Source: a virus
DNA: 36,462 nt
Reading direction: 5' to 3' (one strand)
Virus record (IMG/VR): IMGVR_UViG_3300019768_000012
Span: 1-36,462 of that record
Positions within the stretch are counted from its first letter, which is position 1. Each line of letters starts with the position of its first letter. Both the position numbers and the translations under genes were made by a program. This document shows positions 7,364 to 14,582 of this stretch, piece after piece. Below the pieces are notes generated by a model. That model was given only the letters and a program-made list of their open reading frames with translations, was not told the origin of the DNA and searched no databases.

Positions 7364-7439
7364 TGGAGCTGAAAATGGGACTCGAACCCATAACCCTCTG
7401 CTTACAAGGCAGTTGCACTTCCATTTGTGCTTTATCAGC
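7364..7439 (-). tRNA. tRNA-Thr (anticodon TGT)
   Basis: 76 nt with CCA encoded. Acceptor GCTGATA/TTTCAGC has one T-T mismatch. The D stem is GCAC/GTGC. The anticodon loop CTTGTAA has a stem of four good pairs plus an A-A mismatch, and the T arm is ATGGG-TTCGAGT-CCCAT. Anticodon TGT reads ACA (Thr). Encoded CCA and mild stem decay are usual for phage tRNAs. It is transcribed leftward from the promoter at 7586-7614 and ends at the terminator at 7293. Confidence 0.9.
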
Positions 7440-7457
7440 ATGTATGCGAACGTCTGT

Positions 7458-7486
7458 TTGACTTATACGCTCGCTTTTGATATAAT
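7458..7486 (+). promoter_or_regulatory. sigma-A promoter, rightward
   Basis: TTGACT (7458-7463), 17 bp, TATAAT (7481-7486). The predicted start is near 7493, and no ORF with a ribosome binding site follows before the terminator at 7613, so the product is likely RNA only. Confidence 0.7.
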
Positions 7487-7585
7487 GTAGGTAACAACTG
7501 AATTAAGTCTCAATACCGCTACCAACGGTTTGAGCAGTTAAACGATACGACCATCGTGAAAAAGTAACTCAATTGCTATATCTCT

Positions 7586-7614
7586 ATTATATAGTATAAG
7601 TGAAAACATTTCAA
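7586..7614 (-). promoter_or_regulatory. sigma-A promoter for tRNA-Thr, leftward
   Basis: On the minus strand, TTGAAA (7609-7614), 17 bp, TATAAT (7586-7591). It fires into the rightward small RNA gene and on to tRNA-Thr, leaving a leader of about 140 nt. Its -35 box overlaps the small RNA's terminator stem. Confidence 0.7.
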
Positions 7615-7642
7615 GCCTTGCGTGTAATCGTGAGGCTTTTTT
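7613..7642 (+). terminator. terminator of the rightward small RNA
   Basis: AAGCCTTGCG, loop TGTAAT, CGTGAGGCTT (ten pairs, two G-T), then a T run. Confidence 0.75.
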
Positions 7643-7644
7643 AT

Positions 7645-7673
7645 TTGGTCGTGAGAGTTAATCACGTTAATAT
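7645..7673 (+). promoter_or_regulatory. possible rightward promoter with palindromic operator
   Basis: TTGGTC (7645-7650), 17 bp, TAATAT (7668-7673). The spacer holds CGTGA-N7-TCACG (7650-7666). The -10 is identical to that of the HTH promoter, and both spacers contain GTGA/TCAC dyads, so one regulator may control both directions. The -35 is weak. Confidence 0.45.
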
Positions 7674-7699
7674 AACACATACTCTAACTAAGTATGATT

Positions 7700-7724
7700 A
7701 GTCCGTCAGAAGGACTTTGTTTTT
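7700..7724 (+). terminator. terminator-like hairpin in the rightward leader
   Basis: AGTCC, loop GTCAGAA, GGACT, then TTGTTTTT. A second hairpin (CATACT/AGTATG, 7678-7696) sits just upstream. It may attenuate the rightward transcript or make a very short RNA. Confidence 0.5.
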
Positions 7725-7921
7725 CTTCGATGATCCGTCCTGTTAGCTTTGCTAGGATAGTACAACAATTAACTGTAGTGGTTTAGGTGGTAATGGCAGA
7801 CCGTAGCACCTTTGAGTTGTAAAGCGAATGATCAGTTAACGCTGAAACATTTTTTCTATTCCTTTTATAAGGGATAGTCAGCTCATTTCCTAGTTTCACT
7901 AAAACATTATTAAAACCTTTA
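7725..7921. other. gene-free stretch with several hairpins
   Basis: No ORF with a convincing ribosome binding site on either strand. Seen: TAGC-TTT-GCTA near 7745; a bulged hairpin AATG/TCAG...CTGA/CATT at 7827-7851 followed by a T run, which could terminate rightward transcription; and CTATTCCTT-TTAT-AAGGGATAG at 7856-7877, which has no T tail on either strand. A structured leader or another small RNA is possible. Confidence 0.4.
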
Positions 7922-7950
7922 TTGTACAATACATAATAATATGGTAAGAT
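7922..7950 (+). promoter_or_regulatory. candidate promoter of the rightward operon
   Basis: TTGTAC (7922-7927), 17 bp, TAAGAT (7945-7950), followed by AAGGTGGTGATAAC and the RHH gene. TTGTACAA at 7922-7929 is a perfect 8-bp palindrome at the -35 and could be an RHH autoregulatory half-site pair. Confidence 0.45.
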
Positions 7951-7972
7951 AAATATATAAGGTGGTGATAAC

Positions 7973-8110
7973 ATGAAGAAGAAAGTTACATATACAGTTA
8001 ATAAAGATACTGCTGAAATGTTCAAATCAGTAGCTGAACAAGAATCATTGAATATGTCTAAGTGGTTAGAAAATCAGATGATTAAGTATATTGAAGAAAA
8101 AACAAAATAA
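7973..8110 (+). CDS. ribbon-helix-helix (Arc/CopG-type) regulator
   Basis: 45 residues. The strand KKKVTYTVNKDTAEMFKSVA and helices around ESLNMSKWLENQMIKYI match the RHH fold, whose N-terminal strand inserts into the major groove as a dimer. AAGGTGGTGATAAC precedes the ATG at 7973. It heads the only rightward operon and faces the HTH gene across the control region, recalling a two-repressor switch; that role is inferred. Confidence 0.8.
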   Translation: MKKKVTYTVNKDTAEMFKSVAEQESLNMSKWLENQMIKYIEEKTK

Positions 8111-8141
8111 TTTATTGGGTAGAGCATTATAGGAGGTAATA

Positions 8142-8393
8142 ATGGATTTATATAAAAAGTATAAACTACAAGTAATAGGAAGTGACGAAATTTTATTACT
8201 TAAAACAGATACTAAGTACCCAGAAGAATTAGCTTATAATCAAACTGGTAAAAAAGTTAAAATTATAGATTTGGTAGTAGTTGATCCTTTTGAATATGAA
8301 CTGGATAAAAAAAGAAAATGTGTTACGTATGACGATTTTAGAGAGTTAGAATCAGCAGTAGAAGCTTATACTAAAAAATGGATGGAATATTAA
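8142..8393 (+). CDS. hypothetical protein
   Basis: 83 residues, ATG at 8142 after AGGAGGTAATA. Mixed strand/helix character with YKLQVIGSDEILLLKTDTKY at the start and a helical, charged C-terminus. It is in an operon with the RHH gene, and its ribosome binding site and spacer are nearly the same as those of the next gene. No family recognised. Confidence 0.65.
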   Translation: MDLYKKYKLQVIGSDEILLLKTDTKYPEELAYNQTGKKVKIIDLVVVDPFEYELDKKRKCVTYDDFRELESAVEAYTKKWMEY

Positions 8394-8407
8394 TAGGAGG
8401 TAATAGG

Positions 8408-8761
8408 ATGAAACAACATATAACAGAGGAACAATTATTAGAATTAAAAGATTTTCAGTTTGTAAGTTTATATAATTTCGTTACGGGTTATAAAAGAAAA
8501 ACAGTTAAAAGTAGTAATGGATATTCTGGATTTTACGGCGGAAAATACAAAGGTTTTGGTTATTGTAATCACGAAAATTTTGTAAAAGGTGTAACTATAG
8601 GTAAGATGATAGAAATATTAAGCTTTTATGAAAGTTCTTATTGTATAAATCATTGCGAAGGCGAGTATTGCATAACGCTTGATAGAGGTATGGGTGGAAT
8701 TGAAATACCTACAAATTGTTTATGCGATGCCTTATGGGAAGCTGTAAAAGAAGTTATTTAA
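8408..8761 (+). CDS. hypothetical protein
   Basis: 117 residues, ATG at 8408 after AGGAGGTAATAGG; an upstream in-frame ATG inside the previous gene is rejected. Rich in Tyr, Gly and Phe in the middle (GYSGFYGGKYKGFGY), with four Cys in ESSYCINHCEGEYC and further Cys near the end, suggesting a metal site. No family recognised. Confidence 0.65.
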   Translation: MKQHITEEQLLELKDFQFVSLYNFVTGYKRKTVKSSNGYSGFYGGKYKGFGYCNHENFVKGVTIGKMIEILSFYESSYCINHCEGEYCITLDRGMGGIEIPTNCLCDALWEAVKEVI

Positions 8762-8793
8762 TAGGTGTATGATAAAGAAAAGGAGTGGTGAGG

Positions 8794-8958
8794 GTGAAGA
8801 TAATTATAGAATGTGAATGCGGAAACAAAGGTATTCTCAAATCAGATACATGTAAAAACTCAATAAATGATGATAAATTTCAATTAGACGAGAACTATGA
8901 TGGATATTCAACAATAGAATGTAAAAAGTGTAAGAATTATATAAATATTAGAGGTTAA
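8794..8958 (+). CDS. small zinc-ribbon protein
   Basis: 54 residues, GTG start at 8794, eight bases after AAGGAG. ECECGNKG at residues 6-13 and ECKKCK at 42-47 form a CxC...CxxC zinc ribbon. It is similar in layout to the protein at 29167-29340 (ECSCGNK ... ECDEC), so the phage carries two related copies on opposite strands. Function unknown; such ribbons often bind nucleic acid. Confidence 0.6.
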   Translation: MKIIIECECGNKGILKSDTCKNSINDDKFQLDENYDGYSTIECKKCKNYINIRG

Positions 8959-8960
8959 AC

Positions 8961-9003
8961 GCAAAACATTTTGCATTGTATTATATTATAACAGTGATAC
9001 AAT
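8961..9003 (+). promoter_or_regulatory. palindromic site 2 and candidate promoter for the methyltransferase-like gene
   Basis: GCAAAACATTTTGC at 8961-8974, then TTGTAT (8976-8981), 16 bp, TACAAT (8998-9003). The 23-bp distance from palindrome to -10 is the same as at 29911-29953. Confidence 0.5.
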
Positions 9004-9038
9004 AAGTATATAAGCTAATTAAGGTTAGCAGTTGGTTA

Positions 9039-9135
9039 TTATGTGTTCTCTTCAATACAGTAACACATAAACAGAGGTTAAGGCATGTCGTGATGATATC
9101 CCCTCTTGCCTCTCTATTATAGGGAGGTTTTTTTT
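9039..9135 (+). promoter_or_regulatory. attenuator-like leader whose terminator contains the ribosome binding site
   Basis: Hairpin 1: TTATGTGTT/AACACATAA at 9039-9070. It holds a nine-codon ORF starting at 9041 that ends at the base of the stem. Hairpin 2: CCTCTCT-ATTAT-AGGGAGG at 9109-9127 followed by T8 (9128-9135), a textbook terminator that ends directly at the ATG at 9136 and buries GGGAGG. AGAGG at 9073-9077 and AGGCA at 9081-9085 can pair with CCTCT or TGCCT and so undo hairpin 2. This is the layout of a riboswitch or attenuator; no known class is recognised. Confidence 0.6.
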
Positions 9136-9831
9136 ATGAAAATTTTAGTAGCATGTGAAGAAAGTCAATCGGTAACAATAGAGTTAAGAAAGTTAGGTCA
9201 CGAAGCATACAGTTGTGACATTATGGAGTGCAGCGGTGGTCATCCAGAGTGGCATATTAAAGGTGATGTTGTTAGATTGCTTAATGGATTTTGCGAATTT
9301 ACAACAATGGATGGTATAAAGCATTTTATAAAAGAAAAATGGGGAATGATTATTGCGTTTCCACCGTGCATTTATTTAACAAATGCAGGAACTAGACATT
9401 ATTCATTAAAATGTAATCCTGTTGAAAAAGTTGAAGCTAGAAAATTGAAAAGAATTGAAGCATTTAATTTTTTTATGTTATTTGCTAATGCTGATTGCGA
9501 TCGTATAGCGATAGAAAATCCAGTTGGATGGGTTAATTCTCAATGGAGAAAGCCGGACCAAATTATTCACCCTTATTATTTTGGAGATGATTTTAAGAAA
9601 AGAACATGTCTTTGGTTAAAAGGATTACCTAAGTTGTTAGATACAAATAGATTGCCGGAACCAGAACCTAAATATATTTGTCAAGGTGAAAAATCAAAAG
9701 GTAAGAAAATTGGTTGGTGTGAAGGCATTAAAGGAACTACTGGAGGTCAAGCTGGACGTTCAAAAGCTAGAAGTAAAACATTTCCAGGAATAGCAAAAGC
9801 AATGGCTGAACAATGGGCAGGAAAAGAATAG
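9136..9831 (+). CDS. C5-cytosine DNA methyltransferase-like protein
   Basis: 231 residues from the ATG at 9136. KILVACEESQSVTIELRKLG resembles the SAM-binding start of the family. Then come DIMECSGG, a motif IV-like AFPPCIYLTN with the expected Cys, ENPVGW as motif VI, and KRTCLWLKGLP as a motif VIII-like block. It lacks a recognisable target-recognition domain and is shorter than typical 5mC enzymes, so target and activity are uncertain. It is last in the rightward operon, with its own palindrome-linked promoter and an attenuator leader. A related protein is at 30002-30703. Confidence 0.7.
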   Translation: MKILVACEESQSVTIELRKLGHEAYSCDIMECSGGHPEWHIKGDVVRLLNGFCEFTTMDGIKHFIKEKWGMIIAFPPCIYLTNAGTRHYSLKCNPVEKVEARKLKRIEAFNFFMLFANADCDRIAIENPVGWVNSQWRKPDQIIHPYYFGDDFKKRTCLWLKGLPKLLDTNRLPEPEPKYICQGEKSKGKKIGWCEGIKGTTGGQAGRSKARSKTFPGIAKAMAEQWAGKE

Positions 9832-9843
9832 ATAAATTCGATT

Positions 9844-9865
9844 AAAGGGCTTCGGCTCTTTTTTT
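9844..9865 (+). terminator. terminator of the rightward operon
   Basis: AAAGGGC, TTCG tetraloop, GCTCTTT, then T run. Confidence 0.85.
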
Positions 9866-9876
9866 CGTTACATAAG

Positions 9877-9896
9877 AAAACCCCGCATGAGCGAGG
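9877..9896 (-). terminator. terminator of the late/lysis operon
   Basis: On the minus strand, CCTCGC, TCAT loop, GCGGGG, then TTTTCTTA. It lies back-to-back with the rightward terminator, so the two operons converge here. Confidence 0.8.
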
Positions 9897-9934
9897 TAAT
9901 CAAAAGTGGTTAAGGGTGTATGTTTAGTATAGCA

Positions 9935-10096
9935 TTATTCTGAAATGCTGCCAAGTCCTACTCCTACTGCTAAACCAATTAATGCACCTATAATAGTTTC
10001 GGGATCTCCAATCTTAGCATATAAGCACCATGTTAAAATTGCTAGTATTGCAAATTGAAATAATACCGCTGTTACTGTTTTAAACTTATTATCCAT
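9935..10096 (-). CDS. putative holin
   Basis: 53 residues from the ATG at 10096 after AGAGGTTATAAC. Two hydrophobic spans, about residues 8-25 and 34-50, are joined by a short turn (KIGDPET), and there is a charged N-terminus. That is the shape of a small class II-type holin that opens the membrane for the endolysin. It follows the endolysin gene by one base and is the last gene before the late terminator. Confidence 0.65.
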   Translation of the reverse strand: MDNKFKTVTAVLFQFAILAILTWCLYAKIGDPETIIGALIGLAVGVGLGSISE

Positions 10097-10097
10097 G

Positions 10098-10679
10098 TTA
10101 TAACCTCTTCTTTCTTTCTATCTCTAAATAAGTTCCAATATCTAAAACTTCTAATGGGTCGTGATAGCTATCAATAACACCTTCTTTTAATGCCCATTGC
10201 ACAGCATCTTCTTTCCATTGTGGAGTTTCTTTATCATAAAACCATTTAGGTCTACTACCTTGTCTAATATCAGATGATTTTAAACCACCGTCTAATTGAA
10301 CGTGAGCGCCATCATAAAATGATTTCCAGTTACCACCCCAGGTTAAACCTTGCTTAACTGCTTCTTCACCCCAAATTTTAAGTAAACTTCTATCCCATTT
10401 AGGTTGTCCATTTACAAATGGTACTACATCAGCAGCAAGTCCGACTTTAACATTGTGAAAAGTAGGGCTTTTAACATTAGTTATAATAGATCCTTTTCTA
10501 GTTCTTCCTTGTTGATAGTAATAAGATTGCAACTCTTCACTTCTTACAGATTCAAATACTTTAAATACAACACCACTAGGGGCTCTTTTATTAGCGTTTT
10601 CTAAAGCTATAATTAATTTCTTTTTAAACTTCCAATGCAAATTATCTAAACTTGTAATTTTACTAGGTTGTCCCATCAT
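10098..10679 (-). CDS. endolysin, M15/VanY-type peptidase
   Basis: About 194 residues. The zinc-site pattern is seen as PTFHNVKVGLAADVV near residue 90 (His and Asp ligands) and AHVQLD near residue 140 (third His), as in L-Ala-D-Glu or D-Ala-D-Ala M15 peptidases that cut the stem peptide of peptidoglycan. The last 50 residues (WKEDAVQWALKEGVID) resemble an SLH-like wall-binding repeat. The start is the ATG pair at 10679/10676 after AAAGGTGG. Its start overlaps the end of the preceding helix-hairpin-helix gene. Confidence 0.88.
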   Translation of the reverse strand: MMGQPSKITSLDNLHWKFKKKLIIALENANKRAPSGVVFKVFESVRSEELQSYYYQQGRTRKGSIITNVKSPTFHNVKVGLAADVVPFVNGQPKWDRSLLKIWGEEAVKQGLTWGGNWKSFYDGAHVQLDGGLKSSDIRQGSRPKWFYDKETPQWKEDAVQWALKEGVIDSYHDPLEVLDIGTYLEIERKKRL

Positions 10680-10942
10680 TTCCACCTTTCTAATAATACT
10701 TTGATTGTTTCGTCTCCAATACCGTTTATATACTCCAAATCTTCCACAGATGCGTTTTTATTAGCGTCACAGTAGTAAATTATGTCTTGTGCTGTAACGT
10801 GTCCTATACCGTAAATATCGGTTAAGTCTTCGTATGTAGCTGTAGTTATACTGGGCTTGTTAAATGAAGCATATGCAGTTAAACAAATTACTAAAACAAT
10901 TATAAATACAATCAAATAAGTTTTGAATATATCTTTCTTCAT
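10676..10942 (-). CDS. membrane-anchored helix-hairpin-helix (ComEA-like) protein
   Basis: 88 residues. Residues 8-26 are a single hydrophobic anchor. After it come two helix-hairpin-helix motifs, LTDIYGIGHVTAQDII and LEYINGIGDETIKVL, the DNA-backbone-binding fold seen in ComEA, which holds incoming DNA outside the membrane in competent cells. Orientation would place the DNA-binding part outside. It sits between the XhlA-like gene and the endolysin. GAGGTGATAAT precedes the ATG at 10942. A second such protein is at 16088-16444. Confidence 0.75.
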   Translation of the reverse strand: MKKDIFKTYLIVFIIVLVICLTAYASFNKPSITTATYEDLTDIYGIGHVTAQDIIYYCDANKNASVEDLEYINGIGDETIKVLLERWK

Positions 10943-10946
10943 ATTA

Positions 10947-11147
10947 TCACCTCAAAAATGAAACAAGTATACCCACTAGGGAGAGGACACTTGTTATAAG
11001 AGTCCCCATTACTAATGCCCTGCTTTCCTTCTGACTATCTTTTATTTCTTTTATGTCTTGTTCCATGCCATCCTGTCTAGTTTCGACTCTGATAAGCCGT
11101 TTATCCATTTCATTTATGGTATCAACTTTGTTACAAACGTGATCCAT
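10947..11147 (-). CDS. XhlA-like holin-associated membrane protein
   Basis: 66 residues from the ATG at 11147 (GGGAGGT plus 7 bases). The N-terminal helix INEMDKRLIRVETRQDGMEQ is a coiled coil, and the C-terminal SRALVMGTLITSVLSLVGILVSF is one membrane span, as in the haemolysin XhlA family that helps phage lysis. It is in the lysis cluster. Confidence 0.75.
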   Translation of the reverse strand: MDHVCNKVDTINEMDKRLIRVETRQDGMEQDIKEIKDSQKESRALVMGTLITSVLSLVGILVSFLR

Positions 11148-11262
11148 TAGCATTACCTCCCGACTTGTTATATTTATGCTTTAAATACAAGTACATAGTA
11201 CTAATAACCACTATTGAAATTGCAAAGCAAATAACTTCAGAATATAACCATATTTTCATCAT
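11131..11262 (-). CDS. 43-residue single-span membrane protein
   Basis: ATG pair at 11262/11259, eight bases after AAGGGG, overlapping the stop of the 1104-residue gene. One membrane span (about residues 8-27) with a basic tail HKYNKS. It overlaps the XhlA-like gene start by 17 bases. It could be a holin partner or antiholin; not recognised. Confidence 0.5.
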   Translation of the reverse strand: MMKIWLYSEVICFAISIVVISTMYLYLKHKYNKSGGNANGSRL

Positions 11263-14200
11263 TTTATCAACCCCTTAGATTTTAAGTAATCAAACTTAGC
11301 TTTTTTATATCCTTCGTCGTTGATGTCCTTAATCCTATCACCTTTTTGTTCTGCTGTTAATCTATTGTAACTATTCTTATCAAGTAGTTTGTCTATTTCT
11401 TTTTTAGTGTATTCGCCCATTACTTTTTGGAATTCTGACTGTTCAGCAGTTGTTAAGTCGTAGTTAGTTTTTTCGTAAGTTAAACTACCCACTTTATTTC
11501 TAGGAAGGAAATCACTTCCAATTTCATTATACACCTTTACAATTTCTTGGGCAACTCTATCATCACTAGCACGTCCTACAAATCCAGGTGATAAAAATTG
11601 TTGTAATGCGTTAGTTGCGCCTGTACCATACGTTAACTCTTCGCCTAAAAGGCCTCTTTTTGCTGGTAAATCTTTGCTTGTAGGTAATAAAGGTAAAATA
11701 GAAGGTGTCTTGGCCTGTAATGATGTTTTAAACTCTGGAAGTATACCGCTATAGTCTCTCTGTCTTTTAACGGGGTCTGTAGTTCTAGCAACTTGGCCTA
11801 AAACAGTAGGTACTGCTTGGCCTATATAATCAAGTGGTAAACCTAATGCTTTTTCTGTAGTTGATCCATAATTACCACCAAATAAATCTTTTATACCTCT
11901 TAACATAGATGCGTTAACTAAAGAATCACCGCCAGCAATCATAGCTTCGAATCCTGCATCTAATAAGTCTGGGTTTTCTTTTTCTAGTGCTTCAGCAAAT
12001 GCAACACCCATAAATAATGGCATTGATGCTGGTTGGGCCCAATCTATAGTATAAGAACCGTTAGGCATTTTAATACTATTAGGCAATTCTCCTGCAAGCT
12101 GTAAAACTTGTTCTTCTTTCCCTTTACGCTTATAATCACCTCTGGCCATACCGTTTTTAGATAAGTAATAACCTAACATAGCTAATCCTGTACCGGTTAA
12201 ACCTTTAGACATTGTTTCTACAAATACCTCTGGCTCTGCTTTGTTAACTAGTTGTGTTACTGCCTTTCCTAATCCTGCTGGTGAGTAATCAATACCAGTC
12301 TTTAAAATATTAGCAGGTGTTTTACTAAAAGGTACAGCAGCTTCTAAAATTAATCCATATCTACTACTTTTACCCTTAGATATCATATCAGCTAATGCGT
12401 TAGTTTCTCTAAAAGTTGCTTCTTGTGCACGTCTCAAAGCATAATCTACAGCTTCTTGGGTAGGTTCTTTTATTCCTCTAGCTTGCATAAAACCAGCTAA
12501 ATCATTAACAAAATGTCTTTTAAGAAAGAAAATATCTTCACCTTCAAGAGTTTTCTTAGAAATGTCGTTAAGCGATTCTAATATTTCATTATCAAATATA
12601 CGTTTATCAGCAAATGGTGATTGAACACCAAATACTTCCCACCTAGAACCTTCTGATAGATCTTTTGCGTTCTTTTCCCAGTAATCAGATGCAATGTTTT
12701 TAACATCTTTATTTACACTTAATGATTTAGTACGTTTTTCTAGCGGAACAAGTAATTTTTCTCCACCTACAGCTACAGTATCAGCAAGTTTTTTAATGCC
12801 GGCCATTATAGAGTTACCTACAATATTTCTAACGTGAGTCTTTGGATTACCTAACATCGACATTCTACGGAAAGAATCAAACTTCTCTCTATTAGTAGTA
12901 GGTATCTTTTGAGCAATACTTTCAAACAATTCTTGGAAAACTGCTTCTTTTTCTGCATCTGTTGTGTCTGCTGTAAATTTACCAATTTTTTTAAGTTCTT
13001 CATCAGTTAAATTAATATCGTTCCACTTCTTACCGTAACGTTTTGCACCAGATGTATTAAGTCTATCTATTTCTTTTTCAACAAACTTTAAAACTGTAGA
13101 AGGATCATTTGATTCTCTTAAAATCCTTGCAGCTTGTGAAAATTGTCCAGCTGTAGTTAATGTTTCGGCTGTTTCTGATATAACACGTCTAGCAGTTGCT
13201 ATATCTCCACGTCTTGCAGCTTCGTTAGCAATTAACCTAGATAAAGGCACGTTGTCGGCCCTAAATATGTTTTTCGTTCTATCAAAATCTTCTAATGCTT
13301 GCTCATACCCTTGTGCAAATCTATTTTGTGCTGAATCTAAAGTTTCTTTATTACCCAGTGTAGTGTAATTTTCATTTAAGGCCTCAAAAGATTCTCTTAC
13401 TTCTTTTTGCATAGCTTCATCAGTACGGACATTTCTACTAAATCCACGTTCTTTTTCTAAACCTTGTGGAATTGGAGAAACAGAATCTCTTTTTAATGTT
13501 GTAGGTATGTCTAATTCAAAACTAGGTTGTTCAGCTTTTAAAGGTTGTGAAGTAGGTAAATCTGTTTTTAATGGTTGCGCTACTTCTTGCAATTCTTTTG
13601 CAATGTCTGGGTTAGCTTTTAAAACTGCGTCTAATTGCTCTGGTGCGTTTTGTTTTAAAGCATCAACTATTTCAGGTTTAGTTTCTATTGCTGTTTTTAA
13701 TGCTTTTTTATCAGAAAGTAAATTTTTTATACCTTCAACAGAGCCACCTATAACTAAGTTAAATGCAACATCAGCAAGGTTACCTAGTGCAAATTGTTTA
13801 GCTTGTTCACCTATAGTCATATCCTCTTCTATAGCTTTAATAATTCTTCCTGGTGCTTGTGCTACGTTATCTATCATTAAGTCAGTAATTTGAGTAGATA
13901 AAAATTGTTTAGAAATAGGAAGTGTTTTTCCAAATATTTTAGCTGTTTCTGGTGTTTTTTTAGCAATTTGACCTCCAACTCCTGCGAGTTTGCTACCAGC
14001 TACAACTTTACTAGACAAACCATAAGTACCTAATTGTTTAATTACATCAGTACCAAATTCACCTATATCTACACCCGTTATTTCACGTTCTTTAGTTATA
14101 GGTTCTAAATACTCTGGTGCTTTCTGTGTACTTGTGGATAATGTGAATAACCCTGTGGATTTTTCTTTCTGTTCGTCTAAAAACTGTTTCGTTTCATCTG

Positions 14201-14573
14201 TTTGTAAAAAACTAGGTTGCATTGACCTCTCGACGCCTACCGCTAAATCTTTAGCCAATGGCGTTCTAATTTGCGATATATCTTCCTCTAATGTTCTAGT
14301 TGCAAATCTAGGTGTACCTTGTGCGCCACCTCTCCCCTCAATAACATCTGAAGGGAGTTGTCTATCTGGAATAGGTAAAGATTTCTTAGCTTCTTGCAGT
14401 GGAGTTTTACCACTACCAAACACAGTAATATCTTCTGATTCAAAACTAGGCTTAGATCTACTTTGTGGTTTTAAAGCAAACTTTTGCTCTTGTGTAGTAG
14501 GTTTAAATGGTTTTCTAAATGACTCTTGTTCTATATCTTTTATATCTTTAGCTAATTTTAAATTAAAAGCCAT
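11259..14573 (-). CDS. very large internal virion / ejection-type protein
   Basis: 1104 residues. The N-terminal 150 are Lys/Gln/Pro-rich and disordered. A long helical middle follows. LGNPKTHVRNIVGN near residue 570 is a block shared by large phage polyvalent and internal virion proteins. A glycine-rich hydrophobic segment (GLTGTGLAMLGYYLS, near residue 795) could touch a membrane. Together with the 501-residue protein before it, it is placed like T7 gp15/gp16, which are ejected to carry DNA into the cell; that role is inferred. GGAGGTTAAC precedes the ATG. Confidence 0.65.
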   Translation of the reverse strand: MAFNLKLAKDIKDIEQESFRKPFKPTTQEQKFALKPQSRSKPSFESEDITVFGSGKTPLQEAKKSLPIPDRQLPSDVIEGRGGAQGTPRFATRTLEEDISQIRTPLAKDLAVGVERSMQPSFLQTDETKQFLDEQKEKSTGLFTLSTSTQKAPEYLEPITKEREITGVDIGEFGTDVIKQLGTYGLSSKVVAGSKLAGVGGQIAKKTPETAKIFGKTLPISKQFLSTQITDLMIDNVAQAPGRIIKAIEEDMTIGEQAKQFALGNLADVAFNLVIGGSVEGIKNLLSDKKALKTAIETKPEIVDALKQNAPEQLDAVLKANPDIAKELQEVAQPLKTDLPTSQPLKAEQPSFELDIPTTLKRDSVSPIPQGLEKERGFSRNVRTDEAMQKEVRESFEALNENYTTLGNKETLDSAQNRFAQGYEQALEDFDRTKNIFRADNVPLSRLIANEAARRGDIATARRVISETAETLTTAGQFSQAARILRESNDPSTVLKFVEKEIDRLNTSGAKRYGKKWNDINLTDEELKKIGKFTADTTDAEKEAVFQELFESIAQKIPTTNREKFDSFRRMSMLGNPKTHVRNIVGNSIMAGIKKLADTVAVGGEKLLVPLEKRTKSLSVNKDVKNIASDYWEKNAKDLSEGSRWEVFGVQSPFADKRIFDNEILESLNDISKKTLEGEDIFFLKRHFVNDLAGFMQARGIKEPTQEAVDYALRRAQEATFRETNALADMISKGKSSRYGLILEAAVPFSKTPANILKTGIDYSPAGLGKAVTQLVNKAEPEVFVETMSKGLTGTGLAMLGYYLSKNGMARGDYKRKGKEEQVLQLAGELPNSIKMPNGSYTIDWAQPASMPLFMGVAFAEALEKENPDLLDAGFEAMIAGGDSLVNASMLRGIKDLFGGNYGSTTEKALGLPLDYIGQAVPTVLGQVARTTDPVKRQRDYSGILPEFKTSLQAKTPSILPLLPTSKDLPAKRGLLGEELTYGTGATNALQQFLSPGFVGRASDDRVAQEIVKVYNEIGSDFLPRNKVGSLTYEKTNYDLTTAEQSEFQKVMGEYTKKEIDKLLDKNSYNRLTAEQKGDRIKDINDEGYKKAKFDYLKSKGLIK

Positions 14574-14582
14574 GTTAACCTC

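Larger units (their letters stand above)
7493..7642 (+). ncRNA. predicted ~150-nt small/antisense RNA
   Basis: Bounded by the promoter at 7458-7486 and a rho-independent terminator at 7613-7642. Visible hairpins: a long rod closed by AACTG/CAGTT and containing CTCAA/TTGAG and ACCG/CGGT around the loop CTACCAA, then ACGAT/ATCGT, then CTATAT/ATATAG. Its 5' half is fully complementary to the leader of the leftward tRNA-Thr transcript, which starts near 7579. No known RNA family is recognised. Confidence 0.5.

Noticed and set aside
7725-7860. Hammerhead-ribozyme-like bases (GATGA, GAAAC)
   Set aside because: The conserved CTGATGA core and matching stems are not present together.
7783-8025. 80-residue minus-strand ORF in the control region
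   Set aside because: No ribosome binding site, low-complexity hydrophobic product, and it overlaps the RHH gene on the other strand, which has a clear start and fold.
9041-9070. Nine-codon leader peptide as a definite gene
   Set aside because: Only a weak upstream ribosome binding site; kept as part of the attenuator description.
13507-13893. Plus-strand ORFs of up to 170 codons antisense to the 1104-residue gene (also at 14134-14646)
   Set aside because: Ser/Leu/Cys-rich shadow translations with no ribosome binding site, inside a well-formed long gene.
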